This document shows, piece by piece, positions 33,201-41,584 of a stretch of DNA of 64,000 bases. Numbering within the stretch: the first letter of the stretch is position 1; each line of letters begins with the position of its first letter. The position numbers and the translations under genes were made by a program. This stretch comes from Scatosoma sp045632265 (lineage in GTDB: Bacteria; Bacillota; Clostridia; Christensenellales; Borkfalkiaceae). The DNA lies in assembly GCA_045632265.1 (NCBI GenBank), contig JAZQWG010000036.1:40989-104988 (forward strand). The letters are read 5' to 3'. The notes beneath the pieces were generated by a model. The model saw nothing but the letters and a program-made list of their open reading frames with translations, had not been told where the DNA came from and searched no databases.

Positions 33201-36011
33201 TGGAGTGAAACTGATCCCGCAACGTTGCAAGTTAACCTTGCATTGAGCGCTGGTGGCGACGTTGGCGGCGGTGACGAAGGTGGCGACGACGAAGGCGACG
33301 AAGGCGACTCTATCCTTAGCGAAGAACCTAAGGGCACGATTTACGAAGGCGATGACAACGAAATCGACGTTGAAGACGCTGACGTTCAAAAAGGCTACGT
33401 AGTTTACAGTTTGTTCTCGTATGAAGCTGGTGAATACTGGCTCTTTGGTTCGGACGTTTACGTTGAAGCTGTTTACACCACGACTGGCGTACAAGTATTG
33501 ACGAACGATAACGGCTACTACGAATTTGAAGAGTACACCAACTACATCTTGAAGATTAACACGGAATACGTAGACGCTGCTGGTATCTACACGCTTGTTG
33601 TAGAATATCAATATCCCGAAGGACACGAATACAATCCTTTTGAAGTGTGGGCAACGGGCGACTACACGGCTGAATACGCTGGCAACTATGCTGGTCCCGT
33701 TTGGTACGCATTCATGCCTGAAGAAACTGGTGTATTGACCGTTTCTACGGAAAACCAAAACGCAACCATCTTCGTTAAATTGATGGGTGGTTCTGATATC
33801 GAAAGCGAAAATGGCGTTGCTACTATCAACGTTGTAGCTTTCCTTCCTTACTATATCGGTGTAATGGGCAACTCTATTGAAGCTGACTCGATCGACTTCA
33901 CGGTAGCAGTTGAAGCTGGCGAATACGTAGGCAACGGCACGTTGAACATGCCTACTGTAATCGGCCTTGGCGAAGTTACCGTAGACGTTCCCGTTTGGGA
34001 TTGCACGTACGTTATTTACACGGCAACGGAAAATGGTACGTTGATTCTTAAGACGGAAAATGCAAACGTTGACTGGTACGCGCTTCCCTTCGATATCGAT
34101 CCTATTTCTCCTGAAAACGGCGAAATCGCAATCGAAATGTACATGGGTGATTCGATCATCTTCAGCATTTGCGAATACGAAGATGACGGCGAAGTAACCA
34201 CCGTTGCGTTCACCGCATCTTGGAAAGCTGCTCCTACGGGCATCTTTGAAGCTGAAATCGTAGAAGGCGACAACGCTCTTGAACTTGGCGAAAACACCTA
34301 TATTGACGTTTGGGTAGGCGGTTTTGCTACGGGTGAATACACGGTTTCGTGGGATAACGATAACGTAATCGTTAAGATTGACGGTTCGGCTATTGAAAAC
34401 GGCGAAACGATTTACTCGTACTATCCTTTCCAAGAATTCTCGTTCTACATTGCAGCAAACGGCTATGCAGCTGCTAACGTAACGCTTACGATTGAAAAAG
34501 TAGTTGTTGTTGGTACGCCCGTTGAACTTGGCGACAACACGATTACCGTTGATAACACCGAAACTGGTACGGCTGTAGAATTTACGGCTATTGAAGCTGG
34601 CAAGTACACGATTACGGCTGGCGCAAACGCAGTTGTAAACTGTGGTGGCTACGTTTTGCCTGGCGAATCTACGGAAGTAGAACTTGAAGAAGGCGAAACG
34701 ATTAGCTTCACCGTATATACGGAAAACTATGAACTTGGCGACGTTGTTGTGACGATTGCGAAAGTAGTTGAAGGCGGCGACGAACCCGAAGAACCCGCAG
34801 TTCCCGATGGCACGCAAGGCAACCCTTACGTTGTAACCGAACTTCCTTACGAATTGAAAGTAGAAGGTAGCTATGACGTTTACATTAAGGTTATCATTCC
34901 CGAAGATTGCACGATTGAAATCGTACGTACGGGTGGCTCGCTTGACGGCGTTCCTGGCAACTTCGAGAACATTATTGCAACCAAGACTCGTAAAGGTACG
35001 GTTACGGCTGGTCAAGAATTTACACTTAACTACTATGGTAGCGGTTCTCAAACGTTGACGATTAGCAAAGTTGTTGTTGCTGAACCTGATGGCACGCAAG
35101 ACAATCCTTATATTGTAGATTCGCTTCCTTACGAATTGAAAGTAGAAGGTAGCTATGACGTTTACATTAAGGTTATCGCTCCCGAATCTTGCACGCTTGC
35201 AATTGTACGTACGGGTGGCTCGCTTGACGGCGTTCCTGGCAACTTCGAAAACATTGTTGCAACCAAGACGCGTCAAGGTACGGTTACGGCTGGTCAAGAA
35301 TTTACGCTTAACTACTATGGTAGCGGTTCTCAAACGTTGACGATTAGCAAAGTTGTTGTTGAAGAAGAAGAAGGTGAAGAAGTAGAAGTTCCCACCTACG
35401 AAGGTGCGGGTACGTCTTCTAATCCTTACGTAATTCCTTCCGATGCAGAATCCTTTGCGTTCAAAGGTAAGCACGACGTTTACGTGACCTACACGGCTCC
35501 CAAGTCTGGTTTGCTTGTATTCACGTATACGGACGGTATGACGTTCAGCTCGCTTCCTAGCAATTTCGTAAAAGATGCTTCGGCTATGACGTGGTCTGGT
35601 GAAGTGACGGAAGGTCAAGTAATCGCGTTCAACCCTTGGACGATGCGTACCGCAGACGTTGTGTACGTATGCACGATTGAAATTAAAGAAATTGCACAAC
35701 CCGAACCTAACCCTGGTGAAGGCGAAGGTGAAGGCGAAGAAAATAGCAGCGTACTTGTTTACCTTGGCTCGGATACGAGTGGTAGAGCAACGAAAGTTAT
35801 CGTTTACACGGAAGAAGGCAGAATGGAATTCTATCGTTCCAATTCGTCTGGTTCTTTTGATAATACAGTTCCTTCCACGTTTACGTGGTCGGCAGATATG
35901 ACGTCGGCAACTTCGACGAGTGGTAATTACACGTCGATGGTACTTGAAAACGGTGTTCCCGTTTCCGCAACCTGTATGGGTCAAGTGACGAGCAATTTCG
36001 TAAAGCAATAA
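30252..36011 (+). CDS. Giant repeat-rich surface lipoprotein (1919 aa)
   Basis: Signal peptide with Cys25 as likely lipidation site (AFAAAC). Residues about 32-190 hold three modules rich in His and Cys (HVHTYSEDWTSD, HRHLATC, DGACDICEY and related), a pattern that suggests metal binding. Residues 190-700 are a beta-rich unique region. From about 700 on, many beta-sandwich modules of 80-100 residues follow, several beginning NPYV, in the style of pre-peptidase C-terminal domains, split by acidic Gly-rich linkers (VGGGDEGGDDEGDEGDS). Two modules, residues about 1519-1612 and 1613-1706, are near-identical in DNA. GGGAGG before the ATG. It probably acts on the cell surface in adhesion or glycan binding; no enzyme motif seen. 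Confidence 0.85.
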   Translation: MKKRVKSILLLTAATLSVGAFAAACGEVEEPHVHTYSEDWTSDANGHRHLATCDDAEDEAIQPHVDKNNDGACDICEYTNHTHTYSEDWTVDCTNHWHAADCGHIVAGTDVAAHEDSNADGECDVCHYVIEDIHEHYFDTAWESDEQYHWHAAVCEHKEEVSDKAAHNINAAGDCTVCGDHLVDVDETSIGDMLAAAQANDYKVSFGDVVETVEVWGGTGKGVKENGSTDKVHFALGQDQSYTQRIHYDKDGVLVDQKEQWFERISEEEVFGVEMAHNTYELAPIDGSAKHLNGYNYIPGSVIPGDDVDTSTLANMLSALYKQMTDGVHVSNATQGFNAETGKYAFAYTYYSVNATKVSAAGDNPGEILVAVELYNVIVEFTMNADMIIDSAEFSVEVYRDYEQDSDLSYTYNEETGDVENLQLKATANPTFYMYTVAQSAGARDFKTPYPRESLLPTSFNFYYVTNHEFPEAYEWVIHEEELVGDKLVIDEGTYAYFHLGDVLPITASSHFLRTDDFTFTFVNKNANSSGRAWYMDKGSVDESINGYSAYINCLKLKLRDPGEYVVTLSFGAGVEKTFDLTINDVEGVENGEDVSEYDYESVITVDSGSVWFSRTEVAEASASRKLTITANGKYKISSDTLFITSVVGADNNAIPSANGVYELVAGDYQISFGNFGTTGVHPNVEYTVSVEEYVDQGGESQDISGTYSAGSGTLVIDSAAGTIVYTWGNNTATYTYTIEDNKVTLYLNGNSMAGMAQYLSLKLDASGNPTTWLYNGYTYNLTKVGGGNGGGQEPEPEEPTEVTDIEIEAGDNNLVIANNTYIATYLFGFSGDYTLTWTATDLVVEINGTKYNNGDIFTSQSPMTSHSIVIYGKDYAAVSAFTLSFTAVEDPSQPEGDGSETNPYVIDELPVDLTVEYAGGGSYNMVWYAFTLTEDATLTITFVDADNWFFINQGMNQVFEGGEKVAYSTALTAGDYKIGICTWSETDPATLQVNLALSAGGDVGGGDEGGDDEGDEGDSILSEEPKGTIYEGDDNEIDVEDADVQKGYVVYSLFSYEAGEYWLFGSDVYVEAVYTTTGVQVLTNDNGYYEFEEYTNYILKINTEYVDAAGIYTLVVEYQYPEGHEYNPFEVWATGDYTAEYAGNYAGPVWYAFMPEETGVLTVSTENQNATIFVKLMGGSDIESENGVATINVVAFLPYYIGVMGNSIEADSIDFTVAVEAGEYVGNGTLNMPTVIGLGEVTVDVPVWDCTYVIYTATENGTLILKTENANVDWYALPFDIDPISPENGEIAIEMYMGDSIIFSICEYEDDGEVTTVAFTASWKAAPTGIFEAEIVEGDNALELGENTYIDVWVGGFATGEYTVSWDNDNVIVKIDGSAIENGETIYSYYPFQEFSFYIAANGYAAANVTLTIEKVVVVGTPVELGDNTITVDNTETGTAVEFTAIEAGKYTITAGANAVVNCGGYVLPGESTEVELEEGETISFTVYTENYELGDVVVTIAKVVEGGDEPEEPAVPDGTQGNPYVVTELPYELKVEGSYDVYIKVIIPEDCTIEIVRTGGSLDGVPGNFENIIATKTRKGTVTAGQEFTLNYYGSGSQTLTISKVVVAEPDGTQDNPYIVDSLPYELKVEGSYDVYIKVIAPESCTLAIVRTGGSLDGVPGNFENIVATKTRQGTVTAGQEFTLNYYGSGSQTLTISKVVVEEEEGEEVEVPTYEGAGTSSNPYVIPSDAESFAFKGKHDVYVTYTAPKSGLLVFTYTDGMTFSSLPSNFVKDASAMTWSGEVTEGQVIAFNPWTMRTADVVYVCTIEIKEIAQPEPNPGEGEGEGEENSSVLVYLGSDTSGRATKVIVYTEEGRMEFYRSNSSGSFDNTVPSTFTWSADMTSATSTSGNYTSMVLENGVPVSATCMGQVTSNFVKQ
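34806..35369 (+). repeat. Tandem 282-bp repeat inside the surface lipoprotein gene
   Basis: Two direct copies, 34806-35087 and 35088-35369, each coding 94 residues starting DGTQ and ending in KVVV. Long stretches are identical in DNA, so the duplication is recent or kept uniform by recombination. A third, diverged module (GTSSNPYVIPS) follows. Confidence 0.9.
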
Positions 36012-36064
36012 TTAGACTTTTGCGAATTGAAAAATAAACGAAATATAACGTGATATAAAGTTTT

Positions 36065-36098
36065 CCGCCGAGCGAATAAAATCGCTCGGCGGTTTTTT
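36065..36098 (+). terminator. Terminator after the surface lipoprotein gene
   Basis: CCGCCGAGCGA (36065-36075) pairs perfectly with TCGCTCGGCGG (36082-36092), followed by TTTTTT. Confidence 0.93.
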
Positions 36099-36119
36099 GC
36101 GTTTTATTGCATAAATCCC

Positions 36120-36149
36120 TTGTTTTTTTGGTGGGAAATGTGATATTAT
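36120..36149 (+). promoter_or_regulatory. Promoter of the 340-aa lipoprotein gene
   Basis: TTGTTT (36120-36125) and TATTAT (36144-36149) with 18 bases between. A second -10 match TATAAT overlaps at 36147-36152. This places an in-frame ATG at 36154 at or before the transcript start, so the ATG at 36187 is the real one. Confidence 0.6.
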
Positions 36150-36186
36150 AATTATGCAAATATATTTTACGGAGAGAAAAAAGACT

Positions 36187-37209
36187 ATGAAACTCAAAAA
36201 ATGGCTTTTGGCTACGTTATCTGTGGTTTGTATGGCTTGCATGGCGTTTGGCTTGACGGCTTGTAAGGACGGTGGCGATGACGCAGGCAACGGCGACGGC
36301 GCTGGCAACGGCGGTGTTGTTCTTGCGGACGTTGATTACACGTTTACCTTGACCGACCAAGAAGGGGACGCTGTCGTTGGTGCGAAAATTCACGTATTGC
36401 AAGCAAACGCAAAGGTTGCTGAAGGCACGACGGATAGCGAAGGTAAAATCACGGGTACGCTTAAAGAGGGCACGTACAACGTAAAACTTATCGATTTGCC
36501 CGAAGGTTATCTTGCCGATCGTTACACCATTGAAATCAACCTTTCGGAAACGAACAAAAACGTTGCTTTGTCCGCAATCAACAATATTCCCAACGGCACG
36601 GCGGCTCGTCCTTTCGTATTCATCGGCGATGCGTACGGCTACATGAGCGTCGTTCTTCCCGCAAACGAATTGAACTACTATCTTATCCCCCGTCCCATGG
36701 GCAGAAATTTGATTGTTTCGGGGGAAAACTTTGAAGTTATCTACAACAATCAAACCTATCTTCCCACCGCAGGTGAAACGGAAGAAATCATATTCAACAG
36801 CGCAGCTGACGACGTTTACGCAACCGAACTGATTGCCCTTAGAAATCTTTCGGACAGCGAAAACGAAATTGAAATCGGCGTTCCCGTGCCTCTTGGCTCG
36901 TCTGCGGAAGTGGCTATCGAAGCGGATTTGGACAGCGCAATTTCCACGGTTGTAAACGGTAAATCTATCATGTATTACAAGTGGACGGCAACGGCAAACG
37001 GCACGCTTTCGTGTGAAGCTATCACCGAACTTGGCAGCATTTACTTGTACAACGAAAACACCTATCTTGCAAGCGACACAGCGGCGAGCGTTTCTATCGC
37101 TGTAAACGAAGGCGACCTTATCTTGATTCAAGTAGGCTCGGGCGAAGACGACGGTTTGCCTCACGAAATCGTATTTATGCTCACGTTTACCCCTGCAACC
37201 GTTGAGTAA
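36187..37209 (+). CDS. Lipoprotein with a carboxypeptidase-like (SpaA/CNA-B-like) domain
   Basis: 340 residues from the ATG at 36187, which has GGAGAG in front. Signal peptide with lipobox GLTAC, lipidated Cys26, then a Gly/Asp/Asn linker. Residues about 48-110 (YTFTLTDQEGDAVVGAKIHV, GTLKEGTYNVKLIDLPEGY) resemble CNA-B or carboxypeptidase regulatory repeats. The rest is two beta modules, ending like the modules of the 1919-aa neighbour. No enzyme motif. It has its own promoter and shares a bidirectional terminator with the convergent gene. Confidence 0.8.
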   Translation: MKLKKWLLATLSVVCMACMAFGLTACKDGGDDAGNGDGAGNGGVVLADVDYTFTLTDQEGDAVVGAKIHVLQANAKVAEGTTDSEGKITGTLKEGTYNVKLIDLPEGYLADRYTIEINLSETNKNVALSAINNIPNGTAARPFVFIGDAYGYMSVVLPANELNYYLIPRPMGRNLIVSGENFEVIYNNQTYLPTAGETEEIIFNSAADDVYATELIALRNLSDSENEIEIGVPVPLGSSAEVAIEADLDSAISTVVNGKSIMYYKWTATANGTLSCEAITELGSIYLYNENTYLASDTAASVSIAVNEGDLILIQVGSGEDDGLPHEIVFMLTFTPATVE

Positions 37210-37226
37210 TTAAAAAAGACAAAATT

Positions 37227-37262
37227 AAAAGACTGACGAAATCATTTCGTCAGTCTTTTTTT
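37227..37262. terminator. Bidirectional terminator between convergent lipoprotein genes
   Basis: GACTGACGAAAT (37231-37242) and ATTTCGTCAGTC (37244-37255) form a perfect inverted repeat with A-rich sequence on the left and T8 on the right. It serves both strands. Confidence 0.93.
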
Positions 37263-37273
37263 ATTGTTTACAA

Positions 37274-39640
37274 TTAGAAATTGTAGGTATAGATAACACT
37301 GCCGTTTGCGTTGTACACGTTCAAAACGTAGTAAAGGGAATCGGTTGCAACACCGCTATCAAGCGTAATTGCTTCGGGGTTGATATTTTGTGCAAAGTCG
37401 TAGGTAAATTCGCCTACTTGCGTTTCGCCGTTCATCACGGCTACGGTTGCGGTGTCGCCGTCCACGAACACGCCGCTTGCTTGTACGAAATGGATAGGGT
37501 TGTTCACCGTTTGTCCGTCTACGGATACGTTGATCGTGAAGCTATCCGCTTGACGTACGTAAAGCATATCGTCTTGGATAAACAAACGCTTTGCATGGCT
37601 GCCGCTTACGATAAGCGTATCTACGTCGCTTGCGCACGTGGGGTTGTAAATGCTCGATACACGCATCGATTGCGTGCTGATATTGATTACGTAGAAATTG
37701 ATTTGACCTTCGCCGTTCAATTCGGGGATATACAAAAGTTCGATTTCGTTAAAGGACATCGTCAACGTTTCGTTGTTGTAGGTGAACGTCTTGCGGCCGA
37801 TTTCAACCGATTCGCAACCCGTCGTATAAACGGCTACGAGAGCCAACGTTTCACCGCCGTCAAGTGCCAAATTCTTGGGCATCGTTGCAACTACGTTGCT
37901 TGCATCTACGCTTTCACTTTCTACGTCGTAGGAAATAGAACCGCTAAATTGCACGTCGTAGATGAGATAGTAATTTTCGTCTTCCGTTTGTTGGTTTTCA
38001 GGCAACGCCGAAGAGAGTTGGAAAGATTGCAATTCTTCATCGCTTACGTGCGAGAACGTCTTAATGAAACGTAAGAAAATGTTATGGATAATTTCTCTTG
38101 AAATTTCGCTATCAAGCGTATATCCGTAAATGGAATTGCTTGCCAAAAATTCTTTACGATTCAAGTGGCGTTCCACTTGCGCTTGGCAGTTTTCTTCCAG
38201 TTGGAAATTCACGTCTTCCATGTATGAGAGAAGGTCGTTTTCATCTTCTACGTAAACGCCAAGCTCGTACGACATAAGCATGCCATAGCCCGAGTAATAG
38301 GGCAAGCTTTCTTGGTCGTCGCGGGACGTGAAGGATATGCCGTTAATGTTAAATTGATAGGTGACGTTTTCGCCGATGTAATCGTAATTTCTAATGCTAT
38401 CTTGATATTCCCAGTCTTCGTGGAAACGCGCTACGTCCACACCACCGTCAAAGTGGATAGAATAATCAAGGTTGGTGACGTACGGCAAGTTTACGCTAAC
38501 GTTTGCGCCGTACCCCGTGCCCGCTTCTTCGCCGTAATATTGCAATTCGTTGACAACGCCGATTTGCAAGCCGTGGTCGTTGATAAGCATCGTTTGGTAA
38601 TAATACGATTCCATTACGCCGCCCGAGTAGTTATAGCTAACGTTTGCCGCATAACCACAATCGTTTTCCGTTTGGGGGATATAGATTTCCTTGGTGATTT
38701 GTTCTTGAAGCAAGCCTTCGTATTCGCCCATGTTTTGGTAAGCAAAAGCGGTGGTAAGAGGCGTTTCTCTCGACAAGTCGCTGTAAACTACGCCGTACAT
38801 ATCTTCGTCCGATCTCGTGAAGTAAAGCTGTTCTTTATCTTCAATATAGCGATAATATTGTGCGTACTTGTTATCGCCGATGCTGCGTTGATGGGTTAAA
38901 ATGTATTCGATAATTTCTTTGCCGTCGGGGGTGTAGGACGACGTTGTTGCTTGGTAGTGGAAATAAGGTCCGTTATACGGATCTTCGTATTCCATCAATT
39001 CTTCGCAAGTAAGTACGTTGTTTGCTTGGTCGTAGCTCATACGCAACATCGTGTTATCCGTCCAACGAATCCAACGATTGAGCATTCTCACGTGTTCAAA
39101 AACGTTTTGTTTTACGTATTTTACTTTAAATTCCAAAGCGTTGTTCGCTCCGCCGATATAATACAAATCTGCGCAAGGGGAAACGTATGCACGGCTTTCA
39201 GCGTATGCGCTGTAGAAAATGTCGTCTTCCATATTTTCTACGTGAATCGTATCGGTAATCGTGCCCCAGTTTGCGCCCGGTTGATTGCCGGGGAAATTCG
39301 GGTCTTTGGGGTTTTCCACAGTGCCTTGCCCGCCGACGATTGCCGAGCCTTCGCCGATAGGCGCGTTCTTTTGTTCAAGCGTTTCGCGTTGCAAGCTCAT
39401 CGGTTGCATATCGCCGTTGTCAAGTTCGCCGATGTAAGGCATGTTGTCTACGTTGTCGCCAAGCTCGTTAATGTTGTCGCGCACGGAAATGCCGCCGTCG
39501 GGGCGACCACCGCCACCACCGCTACCGCCGCCACCCGGTCTATCGCCAGGCTTTTGACCGGTGGGCGAGCCGCACGCCGCCGAGAAAGCAAGCGCAAGGC
39601 AGAAAACGCCGCTAAAAAGTGCTTTGATATGTTTTCTCAT
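37274..39640 (-). CDS. Large lipoprotein of unknown function (788 aa)
   Basis: Signal peptide with lipobox SAAC, lipidated Cys23, followed by a Gly/Pro-rich linker (residues 25-50). The mature part is beta-rich and aromatic-rich, full of Tyr (for example YYRYIEDKEQLYFTRSDEDM, YNYSGGVMESYYYQTMLIN). No catalytic motif or named domain was recognised. GGAGAAAATT precedes the start on the - strand. It is the only complete - strand gene, and lies convergent to the 340-aa lipoprotein. Confidence 0.8.
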   Translation of the reverse strand: MRKHIKALFSGVFCLALAFSAACGSPTGQKPGDRPGGGGSGGGGGRPDGGISVRDNINELGDNVDNMPYIGELDNGDMQPMSLQRETLEQKNAPIGEGSAIVGGQGTVENPKDPNFPGNQPGANWGTITDTIHVENMEDDIFYSAYAESRAYVSPCADLYYIGGANNALEFKVKYVKQNVFEHVRMLNRWIRWTDNTMLRMSYDQANNVLTCEELMEYEDPYNGPYFHYQATTSSYTPDGKEIIEYILTHQRSIGDNKYAQYYRYIEDKEQLYFTRSDEDMYGVVYSDLSRETPLTTAFAYQNMGEYEGLLQEQITKEIYIPQTENDCGYAANVSYNYSGGVMESYYYQTMLINDHGLQIGVVNELQYYGEEAGTGYGANVSVNLPYVTNLDYSIHFDGGVDVARFHEDWEYQDSIRNYDYIGENVTYQFNINGISFTSRDDQESLPYYSGYGMLMSYELGVYVEDENDLLSYMEDVNFQLEENCQAQVERHLNRKEFLASNSIYGYTLDSEISREIIHNIFLRFIKTFSHVSDEELQSFQLSSALPENQQTEDENYYLIYDVQFSGSISYDVESESVDASNVVATMPKNLALDGGETLALVAVYTTGCESVEIGRKTFTYNNETLTMSFNEIELLYIPELNGEGQINFYVINISTQSMRVSSIYNPTCASDVDTLIVSGSHAKRLFIQDDMLYVRQADSFTINVSVDGQTVNNPIHFVQASGVFVDGDTATVAVMNGETQVGEFTYDFAQNINPEAITLDSGVATDSLYYVLNVYNANGSVIYTYNF

Positions 39641-39676
39641 AATTTTCTCCTTTTGGGAAGTTATTTCCTATATATT

Positions 39677-39705
39677 ATTGTAGCACACAAGACGGCCTTT
39701 TGCAA
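39677..39705 (-). promoter_or_regulatory. Promoter of the 788-aa lipoprotein gene
   Basis: On the - strand, TTGCAA (39700-39705) and TACAAT (39677-39682) are 17 bases apart, with a TGC extended -10. Confidence 0.75.
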
Positions 39706-39746
39706 GATAATTTCATAAAACGCACACACTTTTTCGTAAAAGGGGG

Positions 39747-39775
39747 TTGAATAATTTGGAAAAGTATGTTATACT
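39747..39775 (+). promoter_or_regulatory. Promoter of the LUD-galKM operon
   Basis: TTGAAT (39747-39752), 17-base spacer, TATACT (39770-39775) with TG one base before (extended -10). The two divergent promoters lie about 40 bases apart, so they may share a regulator. Confidence 0.75.
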
Positions 39776-39803
39776 TTTTAATGAGAGAATAGGGGGTGTG
39801 GCG

Positions 39804-40409
39804 ATGCGTCTTACCATCTTAAAAGAAAATTTAGAAAGCTTGGGGTATAGTGTAAAACTCTTTGACACGAAAAAGCAAGCTTGTGATTATTTGAACTCCG
39901 TTATTGATAAGAAAACGGTGGGGATAGGCGGTTCGGTTTCCGTTTCGCAAATGGGGTTATTGCCCCGTTTACAAGCGCACAACGAAGTGTATTGCCACGT
40001 GGCGGCAAACGCAGGGGAAGATATTAAGGAGTTGCGAAAAAAGGCGACTCGTGCGCAAGTGTACATATCGTCGGTAAACGGCATTTCCTTGCAAGGGGAA
40101 ATCGTCAACATCGACAACACGGGCAACCGAGTTGCGGCAACCACTTTCGGCCCTGACGACGTGTATTTTATCATCGGTCAAAACAAGGTGGCGGAAACGC
40201 TTGAAGGGGCGATTTATAGGGCAAGGAACGTTGCATCTCCGTTAAACGCCAAGCGTTTAGGTTTCAAAACTCCGTGCGCAATCAAGGGGGATAAGTGTTA
40301 TAATTGCAACAGTCCGCAAAGGATTTGTCGAAACCTTTCCATTTTCTTGAAAAAGCCGACGGGTTGTAGGTATGAAATTATCCTAATCGCAGAAGATTTA
40401 GGGTATTGA
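39804..40409 (+). CDS. LUD-domain (LutC/YkgG-like) protein
   Basis: 201 residues from the ATG at 39804; the frame is open upstream to a TTG that lies in the -35 box. AGGGGGTG precedes the start. The fold is LUD: GIGGSVSVSQMGLLP, VSSVNGISLQGEIVNIDNTG, GPDDVYFIIGQNKV, then the cysteine block TPCAIKGDKCYNCN and RICR typical of the Firmicutes stand-alone form. LutC-type proteins help L-lactate oxidation, but lutA and lutB are absent here, so the role is open. First gene of the unit leading into galK. Confidence 0.85.
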   Translation: MRLTILKENLESLGYSVKLFDTKKQACDYLNSVIDKKTVGIGGSVSVSQMGLLPRLQAHNEVYCHVAANAGEDIKELRKKATRAQVYISSVNGISLQGEIVNIDNTGNRVAATTFGPDDVYFIIGQNKVAETLEGAIYRARNVASPLNAKRLGFKTPCAIKGDKCYNCNSPQRICRNLSIFLKKPTGCRYEIILIAEDLGY

Positions 40410-40440
40410 TAAGACATTATGTGGCAGGAAGGATAAAGCT

Positions 40441-41583
40441 ATGTTGAAAACGAAATTTAGAGAAGTTTTTGGTTATGAAGCGGATGCCGTATATTCGGCG
40501 GCGGGCAGAGTGAACTTAATCGGCGAACACGTCGATTATTGCGGGGGCAAAGTTTTGCCCGCAGCTTTGACGCTTAAATGTGCGGTTGCCGTACGCAAAA
40601 ACGGCACGAATCTTATGCGCATTGCCGCAACGACGATTGACGCACGCGCGGAAATCGACCTTACCAAGACGGAAGAATATAAAGACTTGCCTTGGGGCAA
40701 CTATCAAGCGGGGGTTGCGGACGAATTGAGAAAGGCGGGCTACAACCTTGTCGGCTGCGACGTTTTGTACGATTGCACCGTGCCTTTCGGTTCGGGGCTT
40801 TCCTCATCTGCGGCGATTGAAGTGGCTACGGCGTACACACTTGCAAAACTTGGTGGAAACAAAATCGATAAGGTGGAACTTGCCGTTATTTCCCAACGCG
40901 CGGAAAACAATTATTGCGGCGTAAACTGCGGGATTATGGATCAGTTCGCTTCGGCAAACGGCAAAAAGGACAACGCCGTGCTTTTGGATTGTTCCACGCT
41001 TGAATATCAACATATTCCCTTGGATTTGAAAAATTGCGTGTTAGTGCTTTCCAACTGCAACAAACCGCACAACCTTCGTGAAAGTAAGTATAACGAACGC
41101 CGCGGAGAAGTGGAAAAAGCGCTTAAAATTTTGCAAGATGGCGGTTTGCAAGTAAACAACCTTGCCGAAGTGAAACCGAGCGAATTAGAGCCGTTTAAGG
41201 CGCAACTTGGCGAAGTTGTATATCGCCGTGCAAAACACGTGACGGGCGAATGCTTGCGTGTGGCGCAAAGCGTAGAAGCGTTGCAAAAGGGCGATTTGGC
41301 TTGGTTTGGTCAGCTTTTGTATCAATCGCACTATTCCTTGAAAAACGATTACGAAGTGACGGGCAAGGAATTAGACGCTTTGGTGGAAGGCGCTGAAAAG
41401 CAAGATGGGTGCATCGGTTCTCGTATGACGGGCGCTGGCTTTGGCGGTTGTACGGTCAGCCTTGTAGAAAAGGACAAAGTGGAAAGCTTTATCAAAAACG
41501 TGGGCGATTATTATCGTGAAAAAATCGGCTACGACGCATCTTTCTACGTTGCGGAAATTGCCGATGGTATCGTAGGCGAATAA
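40441..41583 (+). CDS. galK: Galactokinase
   Basis: 380 residues, GHMP kinase family, first step of the Leloir pathway (galactose to galactose 1-phosphate with ATP). The galactokinase signature GRVNLIGEHVDYCGGKVLPA is near residue 23, the GHMP ATP loop is VPFGSGLSSSAAIEVA near 118, and the C-terminal GSRMTGAGFGGCTVSLVE is intact. The galactose-binding Asp is expected in NCGIMDQFAS. galM follows after one base. galT and galE are not in the window. Confidence 0.96.
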   Translation: MLKTKFREVFGYEADAVYSAAGRVNLIGEHVDYCGGKVLPAALTLKCAVAVRKNGTNLMRIAATTIDARAEIDLTKTEEYKDLPWGNYQAGVADELRKAGYNLVGCDVLYDCTVPFGSGLSSSAAIEVATAYTLAKLGGNKIDKVELAVISQRAENNYCGVNCGIMDQFASANGKKDNAVLLDCSTLEYQHIPLDLKNCVLVLSNCNKPHNLRESKYNERRGEVEKALKILQDGGLQVNNLAEVKPSELEPFKAQLGEVVYRRAKHVTGECLRVAQSVEALQKGDLAWFGQLLYQSHYSLKNDYEVTGKELDALVEGAEKQDGCIGSRMTGAGFGGCTVSLVEKDKVESFIKNVGDYYREKIGYDASFYVAEIADGIVGE

Positions 41584-41584
41584 T

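Noticed and set aside
34806..35369. CRISPR-like repeats
   Set aside because: The repeats are long (282 and 519 bases), adjacent and coding in frame. No short repeat-spacer array occurs in the window.
32241..36008. A 1255-codon open frame on the - strand opposite the surface lipoprotein, and similar long antisense frames opposite many genes (for example 20567-22954 and 55540-57888)
   Set aside because: The real genes rarely use TTA, CTA and TCA codons, so the reverse strand lacks stops. The antisense frames have no recognisable domains and no ribosome sites, and the + strand frames have clear family matches or signal peptides.
36154..36187. Earlier start codon for the 340-aa lipoprotein at 36154
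   Set aside because: It lies at the predicted transcript start and would put charged residues before the signal peptide. The ATG at 36187 has a ribosome site.
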